DNA of 12,195 nt from Candidatus Paceibacterota bacterium. GTDB lineage: Bacteria; Patescibacteriota; Minisyncoccia; Phycocordibacterales; CAINVO01. Position numbers and translations under genes: made by a program. Numbering within the stretch: the stretch's first letter is position 1; the number at the start of each line of letters is the position of its first letter. The notes under the pieces are model-generated. The model ran no database searches and was not told the origin of the DNA. It worked only from the letters and a program-made list of their open reading frames with translations. Below are positions 1 to 5,537 of this stretch, piece after piece. Location of the stretch: the NCBI GenBank assembly GCA_028714275.1, contig JAQTMP010000022.1, positions 1 to 12,195 on the forward strand. Direction: 5' to 3'.

Positions 1-687
1 CTTAAGGACCTAAAAGCAAGCAAGCCAGATTCGCCAATCTTTCATGCGGTAGTTCCTTCCGACTACGGTCTTTTTCTTGGCGAATCGCGTCGCATGCATC
101 CTTTGGTCTGTCGTTTTATCTCCGAAAGTATTTATGAAGGGCGACTTGGTTCACATCCCGACTGTGCCCGACAAAAGATAGCTATCCAAAAAAGCGTGAA
201 TAGTTTTATTAATAAAGAGGCAGGTGTTGTTTTTAGCGGAGTTGAGCATGATGGAAATATTCAGCAAAGCGATGAGGAGATCAAGCGAGTCCAAGCTATT
301 TATAAAGAATTGTTGGGTCGTCTTTATACTGCATCGGACGGTACTACAAAACCTTTAGCTCTAAGTGACTTTCTTTTTATCGCTCCATACAATGCACAAG
401 TTCGAGCACTACAAGCTGCATTGCCTGAAGGTGCGCGTGTCGGTAGTGTAGATAAATTTCAAGGACAGGAAGCACCTGTTTGCATTCTTTCCCTTTGCTC
501 GAGTTACGGAGAGTATGGTTCGCGTGGACTCGCTTTTATACTGGATCGTAATCGAATTAACGTTGCCATCTCACGCGCACAGTGTTTAGCGGTAGTGATT
601 GCAGATCCTCGCATCGCCAGTGCCGCCGCCGGTTCCATTGATGAGATGATGTTACTTAACGTGTTTTGTAAACTCGCTTCTTCATAG
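1..687 (+). CDS. SF1 (UPF1/Dna2-like) helicase, C-terminal part, 5'-truncated by the window
   Basis: The frame is open from base 1 and gives 228 residues, so the true start lies upstream. The visible part is the second RecA-like domain of a superfamily 1 helicase. FLGESRRMHPLV followed by FISESIYEGRL matches the region after motif III/IV. FLFIAPYNAQV precedes motif V, VDKFQGQE, followed by SLCSS. Motif VI is RNRINVAISRA. The arginine-rich LDRNRINVAISRA ending and short tail resemble UPF1/Dna2-type helicases and the helicase half of TM0106-type RecB-like nuclease fusions. The Walker A and B half and any nuclease domain are outside the window, so which subfamily it is cannot be decided. Expected role: ATP-driven unwinding of nucleic acid in repair or RNA metabolism. 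Family assignment is firm; exact role is inference. No terminator is visible between its stop and the convergent gene 38 bp away. Confidence 0.85.
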   Translation, partial: LKDLKASKPDSPIFHAVVPSDYGLFLGESRRMHPLVCRFISESIYEGRLGSHPDCARQKIAIQKSVNSFINKEAGVVFSGVEHDGNIQQSDEEIKRVQAIYKELLGRLYTASDGTTKPLALSDFLFIAPYNAQVRALQAALPEGARVGSVDKFQGQEAPVCILSLCSSYGEYGSRGLAFILDRNRINVAISRAQCLAVVIADPRIASAAAGSIDEMMLLNVFCKLASS

Positions 688-725
688 GAGTGGATAACTC
701 GACTACACAAATTTAAAGAACGAAG

Positions 726-1118
726 CTAACCTACAGACGTCCCACCATCAGGTCGAGATTCTGGGACGATGTTCGGTTTGGACTTCTCCCTAAAAAGTTC
801 CTCAACCCTGCGCTCTTCTTCCTCCGTAACCACCACATATCCATGCTCACGTTTTTCCTTATCATGATCTATCGGCTTGCCATCCACCCGATCCATAACG
901 ATCTGTGCCGCTTGCAGATTGCCTTTGACCGCTTTCGTTGCGACCTGAAGGACGATCAATTCCGACAAGGTCATTTTCTTGCCGTTCACCACGACTTTCT
1001 GCTTGAGGATTTCCATAAGCACCGTTCTCATATTGCGAGAACCTTTTGGCCTTCCGTTGGTATTTCTCCGTGAATCAAAGCCTGACTGGAAGGGCTTCAA
1101 TGTTTTAATATTTCCCAT
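726..1118 (-). CDS. DUF5681-type small basic protein
   Basis: This is a 130-residue protein. Its N-terminus has the DUF5681 hallmark: KPFQSGF at about residues 8-14, then NGRPKGSRN at 21-29. A helical region follows (32-82) with TLSELIVLQVATKAVKGN and MDRVDGKP. The tail is charged and probably disordered (84-130). The biochemical function of the family is not known to me; members are often seen near mobile or phage-like DNA, and the GRPKGS motif looks like a nucleic-acid contact. The ATG at 1118 is the only reasonable start, since an in-frame TGA lies 27 bases upstream and no other start codon intervenes. There is no SD; instead a 7-bp hairpin ends directly at the start codon. It is convergent with the helicase gene on its left. 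The family call is good; the role is unassigned. Confidence 0.75.
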   Translation of the reverse strand: MGNIKTLKPFQSGFDSRRNTNGRPKGSRNMRTVLMEILKQKVVVNGKKMTLSELIVLQVATKAVKGNLQAAQIVMDRVDGKPIDHDKEKREHGYVVVTEEEERRVEELFREKSKPNIVPESRPDGGTSVG

Positions 1119-1140
1119 GCCGGTAGTGTACCGGCTTTTT
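1119..1140 (+). terminator. Terminator-like hairpin (plus strand) abutting the DUF5681 start codon
   Basis: A perfect 7-bp stem, GCCGGTA/TACCGGC, with a GTG loop is followed by five T on the plus strand. It has the form of an intrinsic terminator for plus-strand transcripts, but no plus-strand gene ends nearby. Read on the minus strand, the stem ends exactly at the ATG of the DUF5681 gene, so it may instead shape that gene's initiation. Confidence 0.5.
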
Positions 1141-1202
1141 GCGTATCAAACAGTAGGTATTGAAATACGGTGGAAACGGTCTTTTCGGAGAAGCCTCCCG
1201 TT

Positions 1203-1326
1203 CCCGTAATTTCACAGTATTTACGGGTATTTTGCCGAAAACACCAACCCGACCTAGACGGGTAGTACGGTGACCTCGGCGAATGCTAGAATACCCTTAC
1301 GACGTCTGACACAGTACGCACCAGAC
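1203..1326. other. GC-rich, hairpin-rich non-coding stretch
   Basis: I see no convincing gene between 1141 and 1365. Several short inverted repeats are present: CCCGTAA (1203-1209) with TTACGGG (1221-1227); GCCGA (1234-1238) with TCGGC (1276-1280), enclosing ACCCG (1247-1251) with CGGGT (1259-1263); and GTCTG (1304-1308) with CAGAC (1322-1326). The base composition is distinctly richer in GC than the small gene that follows. It could encode a structured RNA or be remnants of a mobile element. Individual stems are short and could arise by chance. Confidence 0.3.
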
Positions 1327-1340
1327 CAATCATCGCAGCC

Positions 1341-1360
1341 ATCTTGAGCTAGCTCGAGAT
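1341..1360. promoter_or_regulatory. 20-bp near-perfect palindrome upstream of the small gene pair (operator candidate)
   Basis: ATCTTGAGCTAGCTCGAGAT reads the same on both strands except for one mismatched pair (T1345/G1356), and its core GAGCTAGCTC is perfect. It ends 5 bp before the ATG at 1366. Position and symmetry fit a repressor operator or, in RNA, a hairpin masking the start. No promoter with good consensus is visible next to it. Confidence 0.4.
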
Positions 1361-1365
1361 ACATT

Positions 1366-1599
1366 ATGGAGGTAAAACAAGTTAATACGAATGGTGATAA
1401 CAATATTTCCTTCACCACAAGTGGAGATTTTGTGGAGACTAAATCTTTTCACAACTCAGATGAAGTCAAAGATTTTTATGAATCCATAAAAAAATCTGGA
1501 AGAACCGCTTGGATTTTATTTTGGATAAGCACAGCCATTGCTGTTTTATTATTTGTGCTTGGTCCGTTTTGGAATATGTTTACTAAATATTTATTGTAA
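1366..1599 (+). CDS. Small orphan protein with C-terminal membrane anchor
   Basis: This is a 77-residue protein that I do not recognise. It begins with a polar, Asn/Gly-rich segment (VNTNGDNNISFTTSGD, residues 6-21), then a charged helix-prone stretch (30-45), and one hydrophobic segment at about 48-67 (WILFWISTAIAVLLFVLG) close to the C-terminus. A tail-anchored protein with a cytoplasmic N-terminal part is the simplest reading. No SD precedes the ATG; a GGAGG lies inside the first codons instead. The next gene starts 5 bp after its stop and also has an Asn/Gly-rich N-terminus, so the two are probably co-transcribed and may work together. Base composition is AT-rich, unlike the DNA on either side. 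Function unknown. Confidence 0.6.
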   Translation: MEVKQVNTNGDNNISFTTSGDFVETKSFHNSDEVKDFYESIKKSGRTAWILFWISTAIAVLLFVLGPFWNMFTKYLL

Positions 1600-1604
1600 A
1601 ATAT

Positions 1605-1925
1605 ATGAATTTCTATAATCAACATAATCAATTTGGTAATAATTATATGAATTTTGGTCCACAGCCAAGGCAATTGAATGATTCACTTAAAGGACAACTA
1701 AAAAGCATGATTCTGTCAGGATCAAAAATTATTATTACGTCTGTTTTGGGTGACGGAGAGGCATATAATTTTGCCACCCAAATGAAAGAATATCTCGAAC
1801 AACAAGGTTATGGTGTTGATGGAATAAATCAGGCTATATATTCTAAGCAACCAAAAGGTCAAATAGTAGAACCACCCAAAGAAACAGGAGGTGCTTATAA
1901 TTTAATCATAGGCAATAATTTATAA
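1605..1925 (+). CDS. Small orphan protein, Asn/Gly-rich N-terminus plus compact alpha/beta domain
   Basis: This is a 106-residue protein. Residues 1-20 (NQHNQFGNNYMNFGPQ) are rich in Asn, Gln, Gly and aromatics, a pattern like short bacterial amyloid-type or beta-solenoid adaptor motifs. Residues 40-105 look like a small alpha/beta domain: strand KIIITSVLGD, then GEAYNFATQMKEYLEQQGY (helix), VDGINQAIYS, KGQIVEP and a closing strand AYNLIIGNN. The domain resembles conserved hypothetical proteins I have seen as stand-alone small genes, but I cannot name a family. It lies 5 bp after the preceding gene and has no SD, which suggests translational coupling. The amyloid-motif idea is inference from composition only. 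Confidence 0.6.
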   Translation: MNFYNQHNQFGNNYMNFGPQPRQLNDSLKGQLKSMILSGSKIIITSVLGDGEAYNFATQMKEYLEQQGYGVDGINQAIYSKQPKGQIVEPPKETGGAYNLIIGNNL

Positions 1926-1990
1926 AGAAAACAGATTCGCTCAAGTTACTTCGAAATGATAAGACAAAAATATTAAAAATGTCCCCACTG

Positions 1991-2117
1991 GGCTTGACCG
2001 ACTACGGCTCTAACTCGAGTCGGTCAGCCAACAAGAGCTAGGTTATCGCGCACGAGCTGCGTCGATACTAAAGGTCCCAAGACGAGGGTGAGAATCTCTC
2101 AGATTATATGACCTTAG
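1991..2117. ncRNA. Three tandem bulged hairpins, candidate structured RNA or recombination site
   Basis: Hairpin 1 pairs GGCT (1991-1994) and GACCGACT (1996-2003) with AGTCGGTC (2018-2025) and AGCC (2026-2029), giving 12 bp with T1995 bulged. Hairpin 2 pairs TATCGCGCA (2044-2052) with TGCG (2058-2061) and CGATA (2063-2067), giving 9 bp with T2062 bulged and loop CGAGC. Hairpin 3 pairs CT plus AAGGTC (2068-2076, A2070 bulged) with GACCTTAG (2110-2117) and encloses an inner hairpin TGAGA/TCTCA (2089-2101). Hairpins 2 and 3 abut exactly. Each main stem has one extruded base. Neither strand shows a credible gene. No known RNA family was recognised, and which strand is used is unknown. Confidence 0.45.
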
Positions 2118-2143
2118 GAATGAACCTATTGGAGGAGAGGGCG

Positions 2144-2337
2144 ATGGCGACCATGGAGGCTCGCGTTCTGCGGAGTGGGTTTCTGCCGTATACAGAGTAT
2201 GTCATGTCTGTAAAGGAAGGGGACGTCTTCTGTATTTTTTTAAATGTCAAAAATGTGGAGGCACAGGCAAAGAAATGGCGGGTATAAAGACGGTTAAACC
2301 TTTTGATATGACAGATTCTCCTGATATCTTGAAATAG
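2144..2337 (+). pseudogene. DnaJ-type CxxCxGxG zinc-finger frame without a usable start (frameshifted or broken small gene)
   Basis: One frame, ending in TAG at 2335-2337, encodes YRVCHVCKGRGRLLYFFKCQ followed by KCGGTGKEMAGIKTV and a short acidic end. That is two CxxCxGxG-type zinc-binding units, as in the DnaJ cysteine-rich domain. This frame is open from 2092 but contains no ATG, GTG or TTG before the cysteines. A different frame has an ATG at 2144 with a good SD (GGAGGAG, 2131-2137) and runs 47 codons to TAA at 2285-2287 without recognisable content. The likeliest reading is one small zinc-finger gene whose start and body are in different frames because of an indel, real or from assembly. 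A canonical -1 slip heptamer T TTT TTA (2236-2242) also links the two frames, but slipping there would lose the first CHVC. The zinc-finger motif is clear; the status of the gene is not. Confidence 0.5.
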
Positions 2338-2377
2338 AAGCAATGAAGGAGAATAAATACTCGTGAAAGATTAAGGC

Positions 2378-2413
2378 CCCGCCTAGTAGCGAAAGCAAAC
2401 GGCGGGATTTTTT
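2378..2413 (+). terminator. Intrinsic terminator (plus strand)
   Basis: CCCGCC (2378-2383) pairs with GGCGGG (2401-2406). The loop contains GCGAAAGC, and a T-rich run follows (2408-2413 and beyond). It closes the small accessory patch on the plus strand, 40 bp after the zinc-finger frame. Confidence 0.65.
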
Positions 2414-2442
2414 ATTTATTTTTTCTTCAATGACTGGTAAAT

Positions 2443-2472
2443 AAAAAACCGCCGACCACTATGGATCGGCGG
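2443..2472 (-). terminator. Intrinsic terminator (minus strand) with the stop codon in its loop
   Basis: On the minus strand, CCGCCGA and TCGGCGG form a perfect 7-bp stem with a 10-base loop, followed by six T. The stem begins inside the last codons of the membrane-protein gene, and its TAG stop lies in the loop, so coding and termination overlap. It sits about 30 bp from the oppositely oriented plus-strand terminator. Confidence 0.8.
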
Positions 2473-3139
2473 GAGCAGGTGCGCTGCTCAGTTTTTTACG
2501 TTGAATTTTCATTTTCATACCTCGCACTCGATACGCAATGAGCGACGGCAGGATCAGAACCGAAGGCGTTGCCATATACACAGCGTAGCTAGCTATATTC
2601 CATGCCCATGTTTCCACGGCAAAGAGATTTAGCAGATTGGCTGATGTCCACAGCACCCATGCCCAGGGATCTTCACTTCCGGGATTTTTCCAGGACTTCC
2701 AAATAGTCGGTAAAGCCCCAAAGGCATCTACCAGTATCGTTCCATAAAGAGTGATGCCAGGTAAGGCCCCACCCCATGATGGAAGCGCGTTCATCTTTTC
2801 AAGGATCTTGAAGGCGACCCAAGGTGCAAACAAGACTAGTCCTGTGACTAGACAGGTTTTGTCGATCAAGGGCCAGGGCTCTTTGCTGCGGCTTTTGTAA
2901 AATGTGGCAGCAAGGACGAGAGCAGGGCAGATGGCATAACTCAATGGCACCCAGGCACTGGCCTTGGCCCCAGATGTCTTGTAGCTCAGAAATATGGATG
3001 CTCCAATCACCGTCCAGATGATCCAGCCGGCTTTGCTCACTTGACACCTTCCTTTGAAAATGGAAATGACGTAGGGAAGGAATCCGAGTGTGGCCAAACC
3101 ACAGGCGATTTTTCCCATGAGTTGGTGGTCGATATTCAT
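2459..3139 (-). CDS. Multi-pass membrane protein with PQ-loop-like repeats
   Basis: This is a 226-residue protein with about seven hydrophobic segments (roughly 11-27, 37-53, 66-81, 95-110, 127-145, 160-175 and 180-203) and a basic C-terminal tail (GMKMKIQRKK) that should be cytoplasmic. Two related segments recur: LATLGFLPYVISIFKG followed by WIIWT (15-43), and FGALPTIWKSWKNP followed by WVLWTSANLLN (140-171). Both carry a Pro in the first helix and a W-x-x-W pattern in the next, as in PQ-loop/SemiSWEET-type 3+1+3 transporters. A small-molecule transport role is inference; the substrate is unknown. The start is well supported: AAGGAGGT stands 3 bases before the ATG, the strongest SD in the window. 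It is a single-gene unit with its own promoter and terminator. Confidence 0.7.
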   Translation of the reverse strand: MNIDHQLMGKIACGLATLGFLPYVISIFKGRCQVSKAGWIIWTVIGASIFLSYKTSGAKASAWVPLSYAICPALVLAATFYKSRSKEPWPLIDKTCLVTGLVLFAPWVAFKILEKMNALPSWGGALPGITLYGTILVDAFGALPTIWKSWKNPGSEDPWAWVLWTSANLLNLFAVETWAWNIASYAVYMATPSVLILPSLIAYRVRGMKMKIQRKKLSSAPAPADP

Positions 3140-3200
3140 CGGACCTCCTTCTAGCTCAACGAAGAGCGGTTGTTTGATTGTTGAGAACTAACTGCAACGG

Positions 3201-3228
3201 ACTGTATCACGTTTTATGAATAAATCAA
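3201..3228 (-). promoter_or_regulatory. Promoter for the PQ-loop-like membrane protein
   Basis: On the minus strand, TTGATT (3223-3228) and TACAGT (3201-3206) are separated by 16 bp, about 60 bp ahead of the start codon. The match to sigma-70-type consensus is moderate. Confidence 0.45.
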
Positions 3229-3255
3229 GGTTAAGTTTAGGATTTAAAATGTGGG

Positions 3256-3284
3256 TTCGAGGAAGAGTTAAAAAATGATACAAT
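3256..3284 (+). promoter_or_regulatory. Promoter for the cupin gene
   Basis: The -10 is TACAAT (3279-3284), with a weak -35 TTCGAG (3256-3261) at 17-bp spacing. Transcription would begin near 3291, leaving a leader of only about 18 bases with no SD before the ATG at 3309. Confidence 0.45.
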
Positions 3285-3308
3285 GACAAAAGATAACTAA
3301 TTAATTTT

Positions 3309-3704
3309 ATGTCATACCTCACAAATATCATCAAAAAAACGCAGGAAAATAGTAATTTTCGCACGGTCCTTTTTACGGGCGCAAAGAGTCAATTGGTAGT
3401 CATGGATATACCCGTCGGTGGCGAGATTGGGGAGGAAACCCATGCGCATGTCGAGCAAACCTTATTTTTTATGAACGGCACAGCCAAGGCTGTACTCGAT
3501 GGCAAGGAGACAGATCTCGTGGCTGGAGATGTCGTAGTCGTGACCCCCGGCACTAAACATAATTTTATAAACACTGGCACCGATGCTCTCAAAGTGTATA
3601 CCATATACGCCCCAGCCAATCACATTGACGGACGTATCCATGTGACCAAAGCCGAAGCTGATGCCGATGAGGCAGATGAAGCTTTTGGAGAAGGGACGAG
3701 GTAG
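3309..3704 (+). CDS. Single-domain cupin protein
   Basis: This is a 131-residue protein. Cupin motif 1 is visible at residues 38-57 (GEIGEETHAHVEQ, with the HxH at H45 and H47 and a Gln where Glu is common). Cupin motif 2 is at 73-90 (GDVVVVTPGTKHNFINTG, with H84 as the third metal ligand). The C-terminal part KVYTIYAP, NHIDGRIHVTKAEAD matches a bacterial cupin subgroup that ends in a DG-x-x-H-x-TK motif. The tail is acidic and short. A metal-dependent enzyme or small-ligand binder in the cytoplasm is expected; the substrate cannot be told from sequence. Length is normal for a single-domain cupin. It appears monocistronic. No SD precedes the ATG, but the start is fixed by the conserved N-terminus and a nearby promoter. 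Confidence 0.85.
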   Translation: MSYLTNIIKKTQENSNFRTVLFTGAKSQLVVMDIPVGGEIGEETHAHVEQTLFFMNGTAKAVLDGKETDLVAGDVVVVTPGTKHNFINTGTDALKVYTIYAPANHIDGRIHVTKAEADADEADEAFGEGTR

Positions 3705-3873
3705 GGGGCAAGAATTCAATACAGTTCAAATTTTAGAGATTTTTTATTGATTCTTGAGTATAAATTCAGTATTAAAACGATAGAATAATAAATAGGTTTT
3801 ATGGGTAAAAATACTCAATTGTCAGGAAATAAATAAGATAATTGCTGAAAAACAGGCAGCTTTTTTTGAGGCA

Positions 3874-4293
3874 GTGAAAAAAGTTTTTGATACGGATGCC
3901 AGTGAACATAATTTTCGAGGGTATATATCCATATTCAATTGCAACCCCCGTTTCCCCGAATCAAAAGAATTTCAAATTTTTTATAAAAAAGACATTAAAG
4001 ATAAAACCGAAGTGGTTTTTCATGAGATTCTTCATTTTATTTTCTTTGACTACTGCACAGCCAATTTACCTGAAGAAACCAGTCCACTGGATAAAAACAC
4101 TGGTAAATTATGGGAGCTATCAGAAATTATAAATGTCATTATTTTAAATTTACCCGAATTTAAGACGCTTATAGGTAGAGAAGAAAGACTTTTTTATCCT
4201 GGACTAAAGGATATGCTCGCGATTGTTCAAATTATCTGGAATAAAAAAACCAGTATGCAGCAGTTTATCCGTGATGGTTTGGCTACCTTGTGA
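3874..4293 (+). CDS. HExxH zinc metallopeptidase-like protein, start uncertain
   Basis: From the GTG at 3874 the product is 139 residues. VVFHEILHFIFFDY (47-60) contains HEILH, a HExxH zinc-binding and catalytic motif inside a hydrophobic helix. LWELSEIINVII (79-90) could supply the third, glutamate ligand, as in gluzincins. No signal peptide or membrane segment is seen, so it is probably cytoplasmic. The reading frame stays open upstream to 3796 and encodes plausible helical protein (INKIIAEKQAAFFEAVKK), but that stretch has no ATG, GTG or TTG. The GTG is therefore either the true start with a close GAGG, or the real start is non-standard or lost by an indel; an out-of-frame ATG is at 3801. 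The metallopeptidase activity is inferred from the motif alone. Confidence 0.6.
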   Translation: MKKVFDTDASEHNFRGYISIFNCNPRFPESKEFQIFYKKDIKDKTEVVFHEILHFIFFDYCTANLPEETSPLDKNTGKLWELSEIINVIILNLPEFKTLIGREERLFYPGLKDMLAIVQIIWNKKTSMQQFIRDGLATL

Positions 4294-4294
4294 G

Positions 4295-4322
4295 TTGATT
4301 CTATTCATCACGAGAGTACAAT
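4295..4322 (+). promoter_or_regulatory. Promoter for the Tic20-like/EEP gene pair
   Basis: TTGATT (4295-4300) and TACAAT (4317-4322) are spaced 16 bp, with predicted transcription start near 4329 and about 22 bases of leader. The -35 follows directly after the preceding stop codon. Confidence 0.5.
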
Positions 4323-4350
4323 TACTTTATTATTAATTTATTCAAAAACT

Positions 4351-4737
4351 ATGGAAAACCAAGACCCTTCGCAAACCTCTACCCCAGCTCCAATTCCAGC
4401 TTCACCTCAAGCTTCAACCCCCGAATCTAAAACAGGCTCAAGTCACACTACCGTTATGGGCGTCCTCTCATATTTGGGGATATTAGTGGTGATCCCTTTG
4501 ATTGTTTCCAGACACGATCCTTTTGTGAAATTTCATATTAAGCAAGGGTTAGTCCTTTTGGTGATAGATATTATTCTTTGGATAGTGGTCCAGTTGTTCT
4601 GGATACTAGCCCCTATCGTCGGGCTGATCAATCTCGGAATTTTCGTGTTGGTAGTCCTCGGCATCATCAATGTGGTTCAAAAGAAAGAAAAAGAATTGCC
4701 AATAGTCGGCTCTTTTGCAAAGCATTTCAAGATATGA
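4351..4737 (+). CDS. Tic20/DUF4870-like small membrane protein
   Basis: This is a 128-residue protein. The first 32 residues are Pro/Ser/Thr/Gln-rich and disordered. A conserved core follows: TVMGVLSYLGILVVIPL (34-50), a loop RHDPFVKFHIKQGL (54-67) typical of DUF4870/Tic20-like proteins, and two or three further hydrophobic segments (68-85, 87-109). The end is basic (VQKKEKELPIVG). The family consists of small integral membrane proteins of uncertain function in bacteria; the link to plastid import components is by sequence likeness only. Its TGA stop overlaps the ATG of the next gene (ATGA), so the two are translationally coupled. No SD is present ahead of the ATG; the start is chosen because it begins the typical disordered N-terminus and follows the promoter closely. 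Confidence 0.75.
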   Translation: MENQDPSQTSTPAPIPASPQASTPESKTGSSHTTVMGVLSYLGILVVIPLIVSRHDPFVKFHIKQGLVLLVIDIILWIVVQLFWILAPIVGLINLGIFVLVVLGIINVVQKKEKELPIVGSFAKHFKI

Positions 4738-5501
4738 AGCTCATCACTTTAAACACCTGGGGTGGTAGAGCGGGCAAAGAAGGCCTACTCTCTTTTTTTG
4801 CTAAACATAAAGGTAACGTGGATATATTTTGCTTGCAGGAAATATGGGCAGATTCCTATCAAGACCTAGGGACGAAACTCGCCGGCGGCGTGGCGCTTGA
4901 TTACGATAAAATTATGGTACATGGCGTCCAAGAAATATCTGAATTGTTGACAGGGCACTCAAAATTTTTCCGACCACATTATTTAGACAATTATGGTTTG
5001 ATGACAATGGTCAATAAAAAGTTAGAAATAAACGAGGAAGGCGAAGTTTTTGTCTACAAACACAAAGGCTATGATCCGGAAGGAGATGCCGGGGGACATG
5101 CTAGAAATATTCAGTACATTACATTCATGATGAACGGCCGACCTGTCACCATCATCAATTTCCATGGCCTGTGGAATGGTAAAGGTAAAACAGATACCGA
5201 AGACAGGCTTCAACAATCAAAAAACATTCTAGAGTTTACTAAAAAAATAAAAGGGGATTACATTTTGTGTGGCGACTTCAATCTTTTACCCGATACGGAG
5301 AGCCTCAAACTTTTTGAGACTCATGGTCTGAAAAATTTGATCAAGGAAAATAAAATTACTTCCACTCGTACTTCTTTTTATACCAAACCAGAAAGACACG
5401 CAGACTATATTTTTGTGACGAAAGGGATTGAGGTTAAAAATTTTGCCGTCTTGCCCGACGAAGTCTCCGACCACTCTGCTCTTTTGCTCGACTTTGAATA
5501 G
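4734..5501 (+). CDS. Endonuclease/exonuclease/phosphatase (EEP) family hydrolase
   Basis: This is a 255-residue protein with the full set of EEP-fold motifs: KLITLNTWGG (2-11, metal-site N7), FCLQEIW (32-38, catalytic metal ligand E36), INFHGLW (141-147, H144), LCGDFNLLPD (178-187, D181 and N183), ADYIFV (223-228, D224) and SDHSALLLDF (245-254, D246 and H247). It should be an active Mg-dependent phosphodiesterase or phosphatase. The substrate could be nucleic acid, a nucleotide or a phospholipid head group and cannot be told from sequence. No signal peptide is present. The frame is open upstream to 4578, but the ATG at 4734 is preferred because it is the conserved N-terminus and overlaps the preceding stop as ATGA. 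Coupling to a small membrane protein suggests joint expression. Confidence 0.88.
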   Translation: MKLITLNTWGGRAGKEGLLSFFAKHKGNVDIFCLQEIWADSYQDLGTKLAGGVALDYDKIMVHGVQEISELLTGHSKFFRPHYLDNYGLMTMVNKKLEINEEGEVFVYKHKGYDPEGDAGGHARNIQYITFMMNGRPVTIINFHGLWNGKGKTDTEDRLQQSKNILEFTKKIKGDYILCGDFNLLPDTESLKLFETHGLKNLIKENKITSTRTSFYTKPERHADYIFVTKGIEVKNFAVLPDEVSDHSALLLDFE

Positions 5502-5504
5502 AGG

Positions 5505-5510
5505 TATAAT
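5505..5510 (+). promoter_or_regulatory. -10 element for the DoxX-family gene
   Basis: A perfect TATAAT lies 3 bp after the EEP stop codon and 27 bp before the next ATG. The -35 region (TTTTGC at 5482-5487, 17-bp spacing) is weak. Confidence 0.45.
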
Positions 5511-5537
5511 TGCCTCATAGTAAATTAATTTTTTTAT

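Noticed and set aside
1991..2101. tRNA or tmRNA-like gene
   Set aside because: Hairpins are present, but there is no T-arm GTTCGA-type loop, no CCA-end acceptor stem and no cloverleaf spacing.
1981..2117. Integron attC-like site
   Set aside because: The bulged palindromes recall attC folds, but no GTTRRRY/RYYYAAC core pair is present in the right places and no integrase is visible.
2152..2163. CATGGAGGCTC shared with the hairpin at 8430-8440
   Set aside because: An 11-base match in 12 kb without further similarity is compatible with chance; the second copy at 2152 has no complementary arm beside it.
3250..3265. GGGTTCGAGG resembling a tRNA T-loop
   Set aside because: The 5-bp T-stem cannot form and no other tRNA arms are found around it.
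3844..3867. GCTG...CAGC followed by seven T, terminator-like
   Set aside because: The stem is only 4 bp, and the stretch may be coding for the HExxH protein's N-terminus.
4578..4733. 52-residue N-terminal extension of the EEP protein
   Set aside because: It overlaps the conserved Tic20-like protein in another frame, and the EEP fold begins with KLITLNTW right after the ATG at 4734.
4735..4737. TGA read as glycine (recoded genetic code)
   Set aside because: TGA ends several genes exactly where the family should end (Tic20-like, Nudix, CinA-NMNAT), and no conserved glycine maps to a TGA.
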